Source of the DNA: Mucidula mucida | Taxonomy: Eukaryota > Basidiomycota > Agaricomycetes > Agaricales > Physalacriaceae | Direction: 5' to 3' | Assembly: GCA_015501055.1 (NCBI GenBank) | Contig: JADNYV010000363.1 | Location: 1 to 34,870, forward strand | Length of the DNA: 34,870 bases | Shown: in pieces, positions 9,870-20,615 of the stretch | Numbering within the stretch: the first letter of the stretch is position 1 | Layout: each line of letters starts with the position of its first letter | Translations under genes and position numbers: made by a program | The notes under the pieces: model-generated | Told to the model about the DNA's origin: nothing | Database searches by the model: none | The model's input: only the letters and a program-made list of their open reading frames with translations

Positions 9870-10594
9870 ACTGGTGGCTGCAAATTCCCCCCTTAGTATA
9901 TGTCATCGATTAAGCATAAGAGCTACCACGTACAAGGAAGAAGCAGAAGTACGGATTAGCTTGGAGTACACAAAATGGTTGGCCTGTAATGGAGCAAAGG
10001 CTCAACCTTGCCGTATAAAGATTCGACAAGCTGGTCTGGAATCTGAAAGGACTCCTTGCCGTGACAGATCACTGAGCAATCACATCATGTGCCTCATGTC
10101 ACATACATGTACTTGCTTCCCAATTGCGACTATCACGAAACCATATTCAAGAATCAACAGGATAGAAATCAAGCGTTCAGCACAACCTCTGTACTCAACA
10201 TCTATCCGGGTTTCTTCTTGAGTACATGCCGCCTGGTATCTGACTCGGAGCGCTCCCATCAAATCAAGTCCTGAACCAATAAACATTGGCAGCGAAAATT
10301 GTACAAGCCAAGCCCAAGCTAACTAACTGGAACACAATAATTGAGCAGCAAGTACATGGAGTTTGTTGACATAACAAAGCTTTGATTAACGGTATTGGCA
10401 CGCAACAACGCAAACACCGCCACCACCACACTGGTTATCTTTCGGCTCGTGCTGTCAAAGGCTTAGAGCCCGTACTCCTGCAGGCGCAGAACGTTTCTGT
10501 CTGCTGCATAGACTTCCTTTAGAGGTACTTAAATCAACTTTCAAGTTCCATATATCCCCAATGTCAACCAATTCCTTCTCAGCACTCCGCCACC
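9870..10594. other. intergenic region, no gene seen
   Basis: Contains only short open frames with no recognisable motifs. The last 150 bases or so are C-rich upstream of the F-box start and probably hold its promoter. Confidence 0.4.
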
Positions 10595-11825
10595 ATGCCA
10601 TTGCCAAAAACGTCTCTGCCACCCGAACTCGGCGACAAGATTATCCAGCATCTGTACGATGACAAAGGTGCTCTGCAGAGTTGTGCACTAGTATTGCGGA
10701 CGTGGTCGGGGTTCAGTCAGCGTGCTCTGTTCCGCCATGCCCAGGTGGATCTCTACAGCTACACGAGGATGGCCGGATTGACGGATGATCTCACATCAGA
10801 TCCCCATCTCCAAACGCTCATCCGCAACTTGAAGATCTATCAACGCGTTCGTTGGTACGACTACCAGGATGTCCCATTTCCCGCCTACATGTCTCGCCTG
10901 ACATCTGTGCTTTCTCTTCTCCCCAATCTCGCCAAAATCGCGTTTCAGGAAATGACCTGGCCAGGCGACGCGGACGACCGAACTGCCTACCGCGATTTGA
11001 TCCCAAATGTCTTGGGGAGCGCGCCGCTTGTCGAGCTTGATATTGGGACCATATACACCCTAGCAGACTTGCAGCATGCTTTTGAGGTCTTGGAAGGAAC
11101 AAACGTCAAGCGGATTAGCTTGTCTGGTTTCGAGTATAAACGTCCGAGCACGATATTCACTGGGCGCGTGCGCCTACCCGTATTCGCTTCAGAGTCCGCC
11201 AACTTCATTATGATTTTGCCGATTGCCTCTCGCGCAGGCTCGACCTTCCAAACTTGAAGCAGTGCGAATCGTTACAGACAGTGTAGCCGATTTGGCGGAT
11301 TGGTGGTACGGACCGTTTCAAGAGTTTCCTCCTCTGGAACTTCAACTGGAACTCCCAAGTGGTACGCACAATCCCTGAAATGACACATGGATCTAAACCA
11401 TAGCTTTCAGATTTCCTCGATTATAGAAAATATTATACCTGCCACTCCCGTTTGCTGGTCTGCAATTTCAGCACGTGCTCTTGAGCATCAACCCTCAAAA
11501 CCTCGATGATACACGCAAATTCATCTCGTGGTGGGCCTCCACATTTCGTGCCCTCTCCGATTCCCAAGCAATCGTACATTTCACAGAGCTCACATTTGCG
11601 TTTGCGGATCTCCAAGGCATGGACACGCTTGAGGCAGAGTGGAATTCGCTTGACGACAGTCTGGCGCATGCGACGTTCGAGAGCCTTCGGAGCGTTTATT
11701 TCGAGAAGATTGATCTGCACGCGGAGTTGATCACCGAGGCGGCGCATCCGGTCCTGGCCGAGCGAATAAAGCAGCTATTGCCTCGAATTGCAAGCCGACG
11801 CGTTCTGAGCCTAACGGCTGGGTAG
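10595..11825 (+). pseudogene. F-box protein gene with frameshifts
   Basis: The ATG at 10595 sits in a good context (CACCATGCC). Residues 6-45 form an F-box (SLPPELGDKIIQHLYDD, ALQSCALVLRTWSGFSQRALFRH), followed by leucine-rich material (LIRNLKIYQ, LTSVLSLLPNLAKIAF). The first frame ends at 11257, but the sequence keeps coding character in other frames: DFADCLSRRLDLPNL at about 11215-11255, then EAVRIVTDSVADLADWWYGPF from about 11258. A typical intron (GTACGC...CTAAAC...TTTCAG) spans 11362-11410. A further frame (11475-11825) continues with LSINPQNLDDTRKFISWW. At least two frame changes have no intron to explain them, so I call it a pseudogene; sequencing indels are the alternative. Role inferred: SCF substrate adaptor. 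Confidence 0.7.
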
Positions 11826-12446
11826 CGCGGTTCGTGGTCGACGGCCCTCTCAAGATGGAGGTGCTTGCGAATGGTAAGATCAAGTGTATCAGTATAAGCT
11901 CATGTACATGCAGTGGCAGCGACCAATGTTTACTCCTTGTTGATCGAGCACTCGTGAAAGGTTGAGCTCCGCAAGAAGACCTGAACTAACACTTGAAGCT
12001 TGGAGGCTGGTCTCGGGCTCTGCGGCGTGACAGATGCGTAAGAAACCGCATCACGCGCTTCGCTACTCTTGCTTCGAACCCTCATGTTGGACCCCACTCC
12101 GTGCATGACCAAATGGTCTTGACTTCTACGCGTCGTAGCGCTGACCTTACGAACCCGCTTCGCCTGATGTGTTAACAACCGCAATGATCCAAATCCTACG
12201 CCTAACCCGTTCTAAACGCACGTATGTATTCCTCAGTTTGGAATGCTGCATTTACCCTCCCTGGCTCCAGCGAATCGTCTTCCAAATCGACCGAAGATTT
12301 CAGGCAAAACGGAGCGCAGGCTAAGCCCGTGCTGAGGAAGAGTGACCCACCTCGTCAGGGCCCGTTGTTGGCCATGTAAGTTTCCTTCTCTGATATAATG
12401 ATCATACACTTAAATATCGAGTTTAAGTCGACTCGCTGTTCATCCC
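11826..12446. other. intergenic region, no gene seen
   Basis: A short coding-looking stretch right after 11825 (VARFVVDGPLKMEVLANG, in another frame) may be the frameshifted C-terminus of the F-box gene. The rest shows no gene. Confidence 0.4.
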
Positions 12447-14540
12447 ATGCATTATTGGATACCTGCGCTTCTCGCCTTGAAGTGCGCTTTAACTGCGCCA
12501 TCCGTGAAGATTGTCAACGGAACTCTTCATGGAATGAATCTAAAGGCGCCGTTCGAGCAAGACGTTTTTCTTGGCTTACCTTACCTGTGGATAACCTGAG
12601 GTATCGCAATCCGAAAGTCTGGAGTAGGTGTCACTGACGAAGGATGGGATGCGACGAGCTATGGAAGGAGTTGTCCCCAGGTTCGTTGTGGTTCGCGATC
12701 TACTCTCTTTATCTAACACCCCCGATTTTCTCTGCAGTACGGAGCTTTCTGTTTGATATTTTTGGCACAAAGTAACGAGAACGTACAGCGGTGAGTAGGT
12801 GCACGAGAGTATCAGTCGGAAGACTGTTTGACGCTGAACGTCGTTCGTCCGAATATTGACCTTCGTGATCTGCCCGTATTAGGTCTGTCGGCTTTCCTTT
12901 CTCTTGTCACATCGCCAATATAGATTTTTGCCAGTGTGGATTTATGGCGGTGGCTTTAGTGGCGGCTCGACATTTTCACCGGTCTACAATCTTCGTTATA
13001 TCGTCCAAGAATCTATTGAATTGGGTGAGCCCATTATCGCGGTGTCCATAATCTATAGGTATGCCTGTTATCCGTTAGATACTATCTTTGTCTGACTTTT
13101 GTTCCCAGATTACCGACGTTCGGTTTTCTCGCATCGGCGGAAGTCGTTGCATCCGGTAATGCAAACCTTGGCTTGAGAGACCAGCATCTGGCTCTTCCAC
13201 TGGATACAGGAGAATATCGCGTATTTTGGCGGAGGTCGGTAACCGCTCAAATTGCGTTGGTAGAAAACTGATCTCCAGGCAACGTTCCAGATCCAAGCAC
13301 AGTCACGAGTCTGCGGGAGCATACAGCGTCGGCCTGCAAGCTCTCGCGTACGGCGGTGGCAAAGATGGCGAAACTGATTTATTCAGAGGCGCTATCTATG
13401 AGAGTGGGGCGGCACTTGGGGTTCGATGTTAGCTGATTACCTGTTCCCTCATTTCTCACTCGCTAATTAGTCGTGTGCAGACGACGTCGAACATACGCAA
13501 GCTTCGTACGATGATATCGTCCATCAGATCGGCTGTGATTCGTCCTTCGATACACTGGATTGCTTGAGAGCGACGCCGTATGATGTTTTGTATACTGCTT
13601 ATGCTTTGAAATTTGGCTTTGGGCCCGTCGTTGATGGAGCCTTTATTCCCGATTTCCCGAGCAAGCTACTTTCAACAGGACAGCTCGATACGAACATTGT
13701 CGGGCTGGTGGGAGCTAACACGGTATAGTAATTAATTTGACTAGGTCTGTCCATGAGGTTGACTCCGGCTTGCCATTAGGTACTGCGACCTTTTTCGCTT
13801 GGGAAGGTATCGACCCGGATGAGCAGTTTTACGCGCTCCGTACTAGTGAAGCAATCATCGAGGCAACCGTCTTCTGCTAATCCATCGCACAAACAGATTC
13901 GACTCTGAATGGACGTAACATTAGCGCTGACACCGCAAGCAAGTTAGTTGGATTTATCTCAATTATCCCAGTTTGGGCTCGCCGTATGGGACTGGGGACG
14001 GTGGTGTCAACTTCGCCGAGCACGGATTTCAATACAAGAGGTCTGCGAGTTTTGCGGGGGATATAAATATCATTGCACCGAGGAGGTGCCAGTGCGAAGT
14101 CATGGCGCAATGGTCCCAGAATGTCTACTCGTATCGGCTGAGTCCTATCAAAGGGAAGACGAGTATCTAATAAAGAGGAACAGTTCAATACTCGCGCAGA
14201 GCGGATTCTGACTGCAGTCACTGGGGATATTACGAGCTGATACGTTTGAGATGTTCCTCGGTACTGACCCCGCCGCGTTAGCGTTCTCCAAAGATATGGT
14301 GAGAGCATGGCTTTCCTCACAATGTGCGTTCCGTCTACGTCTATATGTGTACTTGCATGCTCATACGCTCATCAGCTGAACCCGAATCGCGCTATGAGTA
14401 ACCTGCCTTATTGGCCTTCGTATGGAGAGAGTCCTGTGAATATGGTCTTCGATGCTGGTGGATCATATGTTGAGCGAGATGATTTTAGGATTGAGGGTAT
14501 CGCCTTGATGAATGCACGACCCGAGGAGTTTGTGCGATAG
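12447..14540 (+). pseudogene. secreted type-B carboxylesterase, decayed
   Basis: The ATG at 12447 starts a signal-peptide-like segment (MHYWIPALLALKCALTAPS). Then come SVKIVNGTLHG and EQDVFLGLPY, typical of the carboxylesterase/lipase N-terminus. Later pieces follow in family order but different frames: DNLRYRNPKVW; SEDCLTLNVVRPN (about 12810); the oxyanion-hole region [12 protein letters not shown] (about 12930); GNANLGLRDQHLAL; HESAGAYSVGLQALAYGG (about 13300), where the usual Gly before Glu-Ser is His; DGAFIPDFPSKLL; YGTGDGGVNFAEHGFQYKR; NVYSYRLSP; and a C-terminal exon ending at 14540 (SNLPYWPSYGESP, EGIALMNARPEEF). Introns are plausible at 12681-12737 and about 13724-13780. Several frame breaks have no splice sites. 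It would have hydrolysed esters outside the cell. Confidence 0.8.
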
Positions 14541-15338
14541 TACTGGCGAGAGCAACGCGTACATTCTGTCCATCGATAACACGGAGCTGCCAATCCACGC
14601 TGTGTGTCCTTATGCGCATAATCCCTTGGCGGTAGATGATTGATCAGCTTGCGCACCATGATCAACCTGAGCGACATTTCTCCGGAATAACGCCTCCCAA
14701 GTGCAGGAAAAGCGCGGTCAATTTGCCTTTTATCCTGCTTTTAGCTCTCTCGCATTCATGAAGAACGCTTTCGCCGTTGGTGAATGTGAGCGTCGGGAGG
14801 GATTCGCGGATCAGTGGAATTGCAAGGATAACGGAGGTCTCCATAGCGACGGCGTCAAAAGATCTGATGTGAAAGAACTGTTTGACGGTTGGAAGAATAA
14901 ACAGCAGACAGAGGAGCTCCTGTGGCGTAACATCAGTAAATATTAATTAGAGAAGACGTGACGAAAACACGTTGACGACCAAAATGCTTAGTTGGCGCTG
15001 CATGTTTAGCTTTCGCTAACGACTCGCGTCTGCTGGCATGCTGTTTAATTGAGAGATAGCATTCAGGAACTGTCTCTGTTTATCTTCGCGGAAATCTACT
15101 GAATTCTAAGGAACAGAACAAAGCATGTTTGATCGGGGTTAGGGTTCTTGAGTGATCGCCATTGCCGCACATGGCAATCAGCTTCCCTCTCCCGACCGCC
15201 ATGTTCCCGGTGAGTTGCTGTTGCTGTCGCTTTTTCGCCTGCTAATCCGCGACCAGTGAATACCCTCTGCGTCGCCCCGCTCCTCCACGCCGCTATCGTA
15301 ACGCGCCCATCCAATAGGAGCCCAAACATTATCGGGAC
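14541..15338. other. intergenic region and RhoGAP promoter
   Basis: No recognisable gene. An 81-codon open frame at 14701-14946 (+) starts with GTG and has no known motif, so I do not call it. The last 200 bases or so upstream of 15339 are the probable promoter of the RhoGAP gene. Confidence 0.45.
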
Positions 15339-17544
15339 ATGTCAAGAATGGAAACCCAAACACGAGCCCGACCGCGAAAAATGCCACCGACGACGCTCAC
15401 GCTGAAGCAGCGCCTCGCCGCGCTTTCGGCGGCTCCGTCTGCTCCCGCATCCCCCACAAACTACAGTCACCAGTCTTATGTTGAGGCCGAGTCGCCCAAG
15501 AGGAGAAGCTTTTTCAATACACCATGGAATATGAAATCGCGCAGCTCGTACACGGACGGTACCACCCACGAATTGAACAAGGTCCAGGACGTAATGGGCA
15601 AGCTTATCTTCCAAGCTGGAGTCGACTTTGAGTGCGTTCATTTGGCGTGTCTTACTCGCTGTATCTGATTCTTTGTTGCAGAACGCGGCCAATGTGAGTT
15701 GTTTCAACTTTGTTGACTCGTTGTTGATTTGTACAAAGGGTTGTCCTCAACGCCTCTGCATTACCAGATCCGCACGAAGTCAACTATGATTTGCTGCTAT
15801 CTCGTGTGCTGTCCTACCTCAATCTATACGGTGCGTCTCTTACTCCTCCTTCCTTGGCTTTTCTAAATCACCCTCAGTGGAAGCGGATTACACCGTCGTT
15901 TTCTTCGCAGCTGGTAGTCGGCATACTCCAGGATGGAATTGGGTTTGGAAGGCTTATCGTGGATTGAACAGAAACTACAGGAAAAACTTAAAGAGACTGG
16001 TATGTCGTGTCCAGAGTGCGGAATTTATGCTGACTCGTGTCTAGTTCATCGTTCATTCCACCTTCTTCACCAAGAGTGAGTAAATCAATCTGCCTGCCGC
16101 ATTTTATTCAACGTGTCCGCAGTGCTGTTCTCGCTCGCTGGCGCTATAATCAGTCCCAAATTCTTCCGCAAGATCGCTTACATGGACACACTTACCGAAC
16201 TCGCCGCTCAAGTGCCTATAACGCAGATTGACATCCCGCCAGCTGTTTATCAGTACGTCCTTCGTTTCCGTTCTATTCTTTTGTAACGAATTTACGCAGA
16301 GAAAACAACAAACATGAAAAGAAGATTATCCTCCCCATCCCCATATCATCGTCTACCTTTGGTGTACCTCTGGCGGATCTCATGGGCGCCTCTGGTGAAA
16401 ACTCCGCTTTGCCGCGTCCAATCAAGGATGCTATCCAATATCTGCGGGAGACGGGGCTGTACGAAGAGGGTCTATTTCGGCGCTCGCCGTCCTCGGCACT
16501 GCTGCGTGCTGCCCAGGACGCGTACGACCGCGGAAACGTGGTCAATCTCGAGACGTTTGGGGACCAGCATTTGGCGGCGGTGTTGATCAAGAAATTCTTG
16601 AGGGATCTTCCAGAGCCGGTGTTTGGTGAGGAGATGTACGCGGTGATACGCAGATGTCCGGAGGTGAAGAGCGACCTAGCGGATATGGCGGCAGTGCGAT
16701 ATGTGAGGGAGGCGATTCTGCCTGACTTGGAGCCGTGCATGTATATTCTGCTGAGTGCAGTGCTGCGTAAGTTTTGAATTCTTGTGAAGGCTTTTTGTTA
16801 ACCCCGTTGATAGATTTGATGCACGAAGTATCATTGCGGGCAGCGTCAAATCGAATGGACGCACATAATTTGGCAGTTGTGCTTACACCTAATCTGGTCA
16901 AGTCCAACAACCCGACGAAGGATGTTATGATGTGCGGCGTTCCGGGTGCACCAGCTCTCTACCCCAATGCGTCTTCGCCGAACAGAGCCGCCTTGTCCGA
17001 GAATAGGACAACGCTCGGCAGTGTTATCAAACTCTGCATTCAACGATACTACGAGATATTTGACGAAGTGAGGGATCGCAGTGAAGCAGTGCCTCCGAAG
17101 GTGTCGAATCGGATAAGCACAGGGAGCGTTGGTGATCCGCGGTATATTCTGGGAGAGGACGAGGAGGAAGATTCCATCGACGACGGAATGCTCGTGATGC
17201 CCATAGGGCCCTCACACGGACATGGACACCATGGGAGCGCGCTGTCGATTAATGGTCCGCCAAGTGCATGGTCAGGCGCGAGCGGGTTCAAGCCGCGGCA
17301 TCGGAGCACGCTGTCGAATGGATCGTCGCAGGACGTCAAGTCGCGGTCGGTGATCTCGATTGAGAACGGGTCGAGTTTTGGTGGTGGGCCGGGGCGGAAA
17401 GGCTCGATTTCGGTGGGGAGGGGAACGCTGAGGAATGGGAAGAGTGCGGGGGCGGGAGTGGAGGCGATTGGTATAACGGCGGAGGGGTTCTTTAGCGCTC
17501 CCGTCCCGCCGAGTCCTGTGAAGGCTACTCACGATGCTTCATGA
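15339..17544 (+). CDS. Rho GTPase-activating protein with N-terminal Sec14/CRAL-TRIO-like domain
   Basis: Eight exons: 15339-15631, 15682-15693, 15739-15830, 15878-15999, 16045-16075, 16123-16252, 16300-16766, 16814-17544, giving 625 codons plus stop. All junctions are GT-AG and keep frame. The start is the first ATG after an in-frame stop at 15315. Residues ~98-230 form a Sec14/BCH-like domain (PMVVLNASALPDP, YTVVFFAAG, WNWVWKAYRGL, YRKNLKRLFIVHSTFF, KFFRKIAYMDTL). Residues ~240-440 are RhoGAP: FGVPLADLMG, arginine-finger region GLYEEGLFRRS, LIKKFLRDLPEPVF, MDAHNLAVVLTPNL. The tail is acidic then Ser/Gly-rich. The layout matches p50RhoGAP and yeast Ecm25-type proteins. It should switch off Rho/Cdc42 GTPases at membranes and influence polarity. 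The gene looks intact. Confidence 0.92.
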
Positions 17545-17899
17545 GCGGATCTATTTTATCTATTCTTTGCTTCTTGGGATATATATATATATATTGTTTT
17601 GTGTGCTATACCCGTTTGTTTTTTTAAGTTATCTACAGTTTGACTAATCCACCTAGAAAGAGGGGTTTTGAATGTATGCCGTATGTAGCTAGTTGATTTG
17701 ACCTCGATTTTTGGTCAAGGAATATTGCCACTTGTGCATTACTACTTGGGATGAGAGCCGTATGCACAATTGACACCAATTGATACTGAGAGTCACCCTG
17801 CTACGGGTGTTGCGAAGACGTACCGTACCGTTGATTGTTCAAGGTAGTAAGACAAAAGAGTACTTTGAATAGTAAGAAAGCCCATAGGCATGATCTAAT
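17545..17899. other. 3' flank of the RhoGAP gene, no gene seen
   Basis: AT-rich 3' flank with a TA dinucleotide run at 17579-17594; probably carries the RhoGAP polyadenylation region. Confidence 0.5.
17579..17594. repeat. AT microsatellite
   Basis: Eight AT repeats. Confidence 0.9.
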
Positions 17900-17951
17900 A
17901 GCAGGACCTCGGGGTTATGGGCCCCGCGCGCTACCACTGCGCCATGCTGCT
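17900..17951 (-). pseudogene. initiator tRNA-Met fragment lacking the T-arm
   Basis: Read on the minus strand, it matches the complete tRNA at 18315-18385 from its first base through the acceptor 5' strand, D-arm, anticodon arm (CCCATAA loop) and variable loop, with one substitution in the D-loop. It then jumps directly to the final CTGCT. The T-arm and the start of the acceptor 3' strand are missing (19 nt). No pol III terminator run follows closely. Confidence 0.8.
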
Positions 17952-18284
17952 ATGTATGTGTGGCGCAATCGATCATCAGAGTTGGAAGGTTCTCCTCATT
18001 CGATACCCAAGGATCTTCCCCGCTTTTGTTTGACATGGGAACTCTTCACCCATTGAAGCCTACAGGGAGAATTTGATGAAGTGGATGTCACTGATATTGC
18101 TGCGCCTTGGATTACTCATCAGATGTAGTAGAACTTAAGCGGAACTTGGATGGCCGGTGAAGGATAACTGCACTTCATGACTCCATAACTATGAATTTGA
18201 AGTGTCTAACGACAAGGACTCTGAAACATCGGCCTCAATGTTCAATGCTCATCTTCCAGGGATCAGGATTCAAGTCTCCGAAGC

Positions 18285-18290
18285 AAAAAA
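18285..18290 (-). terminator. RNA polymerase III terminator of tRNA-iMet
   Basis: A run of six T on the minus strand, 24 nt past the tRNA 3' end. Confidence 0.75.
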
Positions 18291-18314
18291 GCTCCGACTT
18301 AACAGCCTCACAGT

Positions 18315-18385
18315 AGCAGCAACTTGTTTCGATCAAGTGACCTCGGGGTTATGGGCCCCGCGCGCTGCCACTGCGCCATGCTGCT
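18315..18385 (-). tRNA. initiator tRNA-Met (CAT)
   Basis: A 71-nt perfect cloverleaf on the minus strand. The acceptor AGCAGCA pairs with TGCTGCT, the D-stem GCGC with GCGC, the anticodon stem CGGGG with CCCCG, and the T-stem ACTTG with CAAGT. Eukaryotic initiator hallmarks are present: an A1:U72 end pair, three G:C pairs at the base of the anticodon stem, and a T-loop ATCGAAA in place of the usual TTCGANN. The anticodon is CAT in the loop CCCATAA, so position 33 is C rather than the common U. No intron; CCA is not encoded. A T6 terminator follows. Confidence 0.95.
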
Positions 18386-18563
18386 ATGGTTTCATGCCAT
18401 GGTTGACCATCCCATTCTCAGAAACTGACCTAGCAGGTTTCTCATGCGAGGCGCGCTCTCGCGCCCACTTCAGATTACATTTGCATCAAAGGCACACATC
18501 GAAAAGCAGCTTTTTTCTCATTCGAGGCAATGTATACATCAGCAATCAGGTACAGTTCTATTT

Positions 18564-19427
18564 TCACGGATGAACAGCATTCAACGTCAAGAACGAACAG
18601 TACGCGAGCAGTGTCGCTCCCGCGTAGATCGTCAAGCGGACTTCGAATGGGCTCAACGTCAAGAATGGATATGGGACTGCCAGCGAAGCAAGGTCATCAG
18701 CTCTATGATACTAGTGGAACGGGGAGGGAGAAAAGACGTACAAGAGCCATTAATATCACCACACAGCTCCGCCCACCACGCGTATATGAACGTCTGCAAG
18801 CACACGACTGGTGCAGCGTTGTCGGCCGATTTCGCGCCGAATTTTTCTTCGAAGAACAGAAAGTCCAAAACGAGGACCAATCCCGGAAACGCGTGGATGG
18901 CGAGATCAACGGGGAGTGGGATCGTTGCGAGGGGTGGGCTGATTGCTGCTGCGGCGGCAGTAGTGTTTGTGAGGACTTGGAGAGCTGGTGCGACGATGTC
19001 TTCTTTGAGGATGAGGGCGGGGAAGAAAGTTAAGAGTGTCCAGTAGATTCCCGCAATTACGGCTTCGAGAGGCATGGCGGTCATAAGGAGAGCGCGCTTA
19101 GCGGACCGTAGACCTGGCGGATGTCAGACTGTAGTCGCCGAAAAGATAGAGAGAGCTGTTGACCTCGACTGGGGAACACGTCCGTTAGGAAACCGAGAAT
19201 CGCAACACTAGTGGTGATCAAGAGCCTAATTCGCGTCTGGATCAGCAGCGCAACAAAGTGAGAAAAGGCATGTCTACGCACCCTAAGATGGTCAAATACT
19301 GGAAATGACCACCATATTGGTTCCGGATCCATGTATCCAGTGGACGATCGCTGAACAGCGTGTTCGCGATTCCATAGCCAAACACGCCCGCAGAGGCGGT
19401 GTGCAGGATAATTGACGCGACATTCAT
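18564..19427 (-). CDS. FAR-17a/AIG1-like integral membrane hydrolase
   Basis: Four minus-strand exons: 19427-19282, 19225-19164, 19113-18742, 18676-18564, giving 230 codons plus stop with frame kept across GT-AG introns of 56, 50 and 65 nt. Several hydrophobic spans suggest a multi-pass membrane protein (IILHTASAGVFGYGIA, TSVAILGFLT, EAVIAGIYWTLLTFFPALIL). Family signatures: YGGHFQYLTILG, KRALLMTAMPLEAVIAGIYW, VDLAIHAFPG, INGSFPYPFLTL. The Thr in YLTILG and the His in DLAIHAFPG correspond to the Thr and His proposed as catalytic in human AIG1 and ADTRP, which hydrolyse fatty acid esters of hydroxy fatty acids. The fungal substrate is not known to me. The ATG at 19427 is chosen by family length. 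The gene looks intact. Confidence 0.85.
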
Positions 19428-20035
19428 CGTTTTGGGTCGCGTGAGCAGGTCGTGGCCGAGGACAACGTTTGAAAGCTGAAAAGTTGGGGAAGCGAACTTT
19501 TTTATACACCGGTGCCTAATCGGGGCGGCCGCCTACCCCAACGGTGTGATCCGCGCTGCTCAGCCGGGGAACAAGTCGGAGCCGTGGGCGGTGGACCAGA
19601 GCGGGATGTCCAGGAGATGTCGGTCCAGGAAAGTCTAGAAAATCGCATGGCAGCCGCGCTGAGCCAGACGACATAATATTGTCCGATACTGACTCGTATC
19701 ATTTGCAGTGATAACAACGAATGGTTTATTCGTGAAGTGCGGCTTCCCGCTGCAATAGGGCTCTGACTCTCTGAGGTCCAGAAGTTTCAGAGCCTGTCAT
19801 ACTTACTCGACTGGGTTAGTGGCTGGCAGTGGTTAGTCCGACCGGGTCGTGGGAAGTCTGGCTCAACTTGGCCATTGACGGCGACCACCACTGTGACTGA
19901 CACCACTGTCCAAAGCTAAGGTTTGCCCATTCACAGGCCGACTAGTTCGCGTACTGCGAGTCTACTAGTGCCAAATCCCCCCTGTCGTACGCCATCCGAC
20001 GACTTATCTCATATAGGCAAGGCTGAGTCGCCAGT
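19428..20035. other. intergenic region, no gene seen
   Basis: Probably the shared promoter region of the FAR-17a gene (-) and the F-box gene (+); no motif identified. Confidence 0.45.
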
Positions 20036-20461
20036 ATGGCCTGTTGTTCAGATCTCCCCCCAGAGCTCATCGCACTCTGCATTCTCTTCATCGGCGATTA
20101 CCGCGATGCCCAAGCAAACCTCCGCCAGTCCTTCTTAGTCTGCCACGCGTGGCTTCCCCCCAGTCAGCGTCAACTTTTCCAGATATTTCGGATGCTCCCA
20201 ATGGAAAAAGTCATCCCCTTTCGAGATCTTATTCTAGGCGCTCCACACATTGGTGCCTACGTTCGAGAGGTCTTTCTCTACCACAGAGTATCTCAAGAGG
20301 ACCACGATAGAGCAATGAGCGACACATCAATGCTCGCGTGGTTCTCGCGTGAGTACCGCGTGTCGCGCAAGGAAGTCAGCCGGCATTTGCGGCATCCAGC
20401 GGTGGCGAAGCCAGCGCATATTTATGGAAACCCGGAGCATCACGCTTTTTTGGGACAATGA
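20036..20461 (+). CDS. F-box N-terminal protein, probably truncated (141 aa)
   Basis: An ATG start gives MACCSDLPPELIAL, an F-box, then ANLRQSFLVCHAWLPPSQRQLFQ and FRDLILGAPHIGAYVRE. This is the layout of the pseudogene at 9869 (-). After about residue 85 the two diverge and this frame ends at 20461 without any leucine-rich repeats. A GTGAGT at about 20350 could be a splice donor, so the last ~35 residues may be intron readthrough with later exons lost. F-box proteins of this class usually run to several hundred residues. The minus-strand integrase-like gene ends 155 bp downstream, which may explain the truncation. Confidence 0.6.
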   Translation: MACCSDLPPELIALCILFIGDYRDAQANLRQSFLVCHAWLPPSQRQLFQIFRMLPMEKVIPFRDLILGAPHIGAYVREVFLYHRVSQEDHDRAMSDTSMLAWFSREYRVSRKEVSRHLRHPAVAKPAHIYGNPEHHAFLGQ

Positions 20462-20615
20462 TCGGACCGCATATGGAAGGAGGACCTCTGGTACTACCCC
20501 CTGATTGCTTTTATATTTCCTAATCTATACTTATCTTATCTACTACCGATTCAAGATCAACTTCCACCTTGGTTTCAGATGGCAGACCAAGGAGGAAGTA
20601 CATCATCAACGATCA

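Noticed and set aside
10080..10286. 68-codon minus-strand frame
   Set aside because: No motif, opposed by an equally long plus-strand frame, and no promoter or family evidence.
14701..14946. 81-codon open frame after the carboxylesterase remnant
   Set aside because: It starts with GTG and has no recognisable motif, family resemblance or splice context.
18202..19046. Long plus-strand frames opposite the tRNA and FAR-17a gene
   Set aside because: Antisense shadows of the well-supported minus-strand exons.
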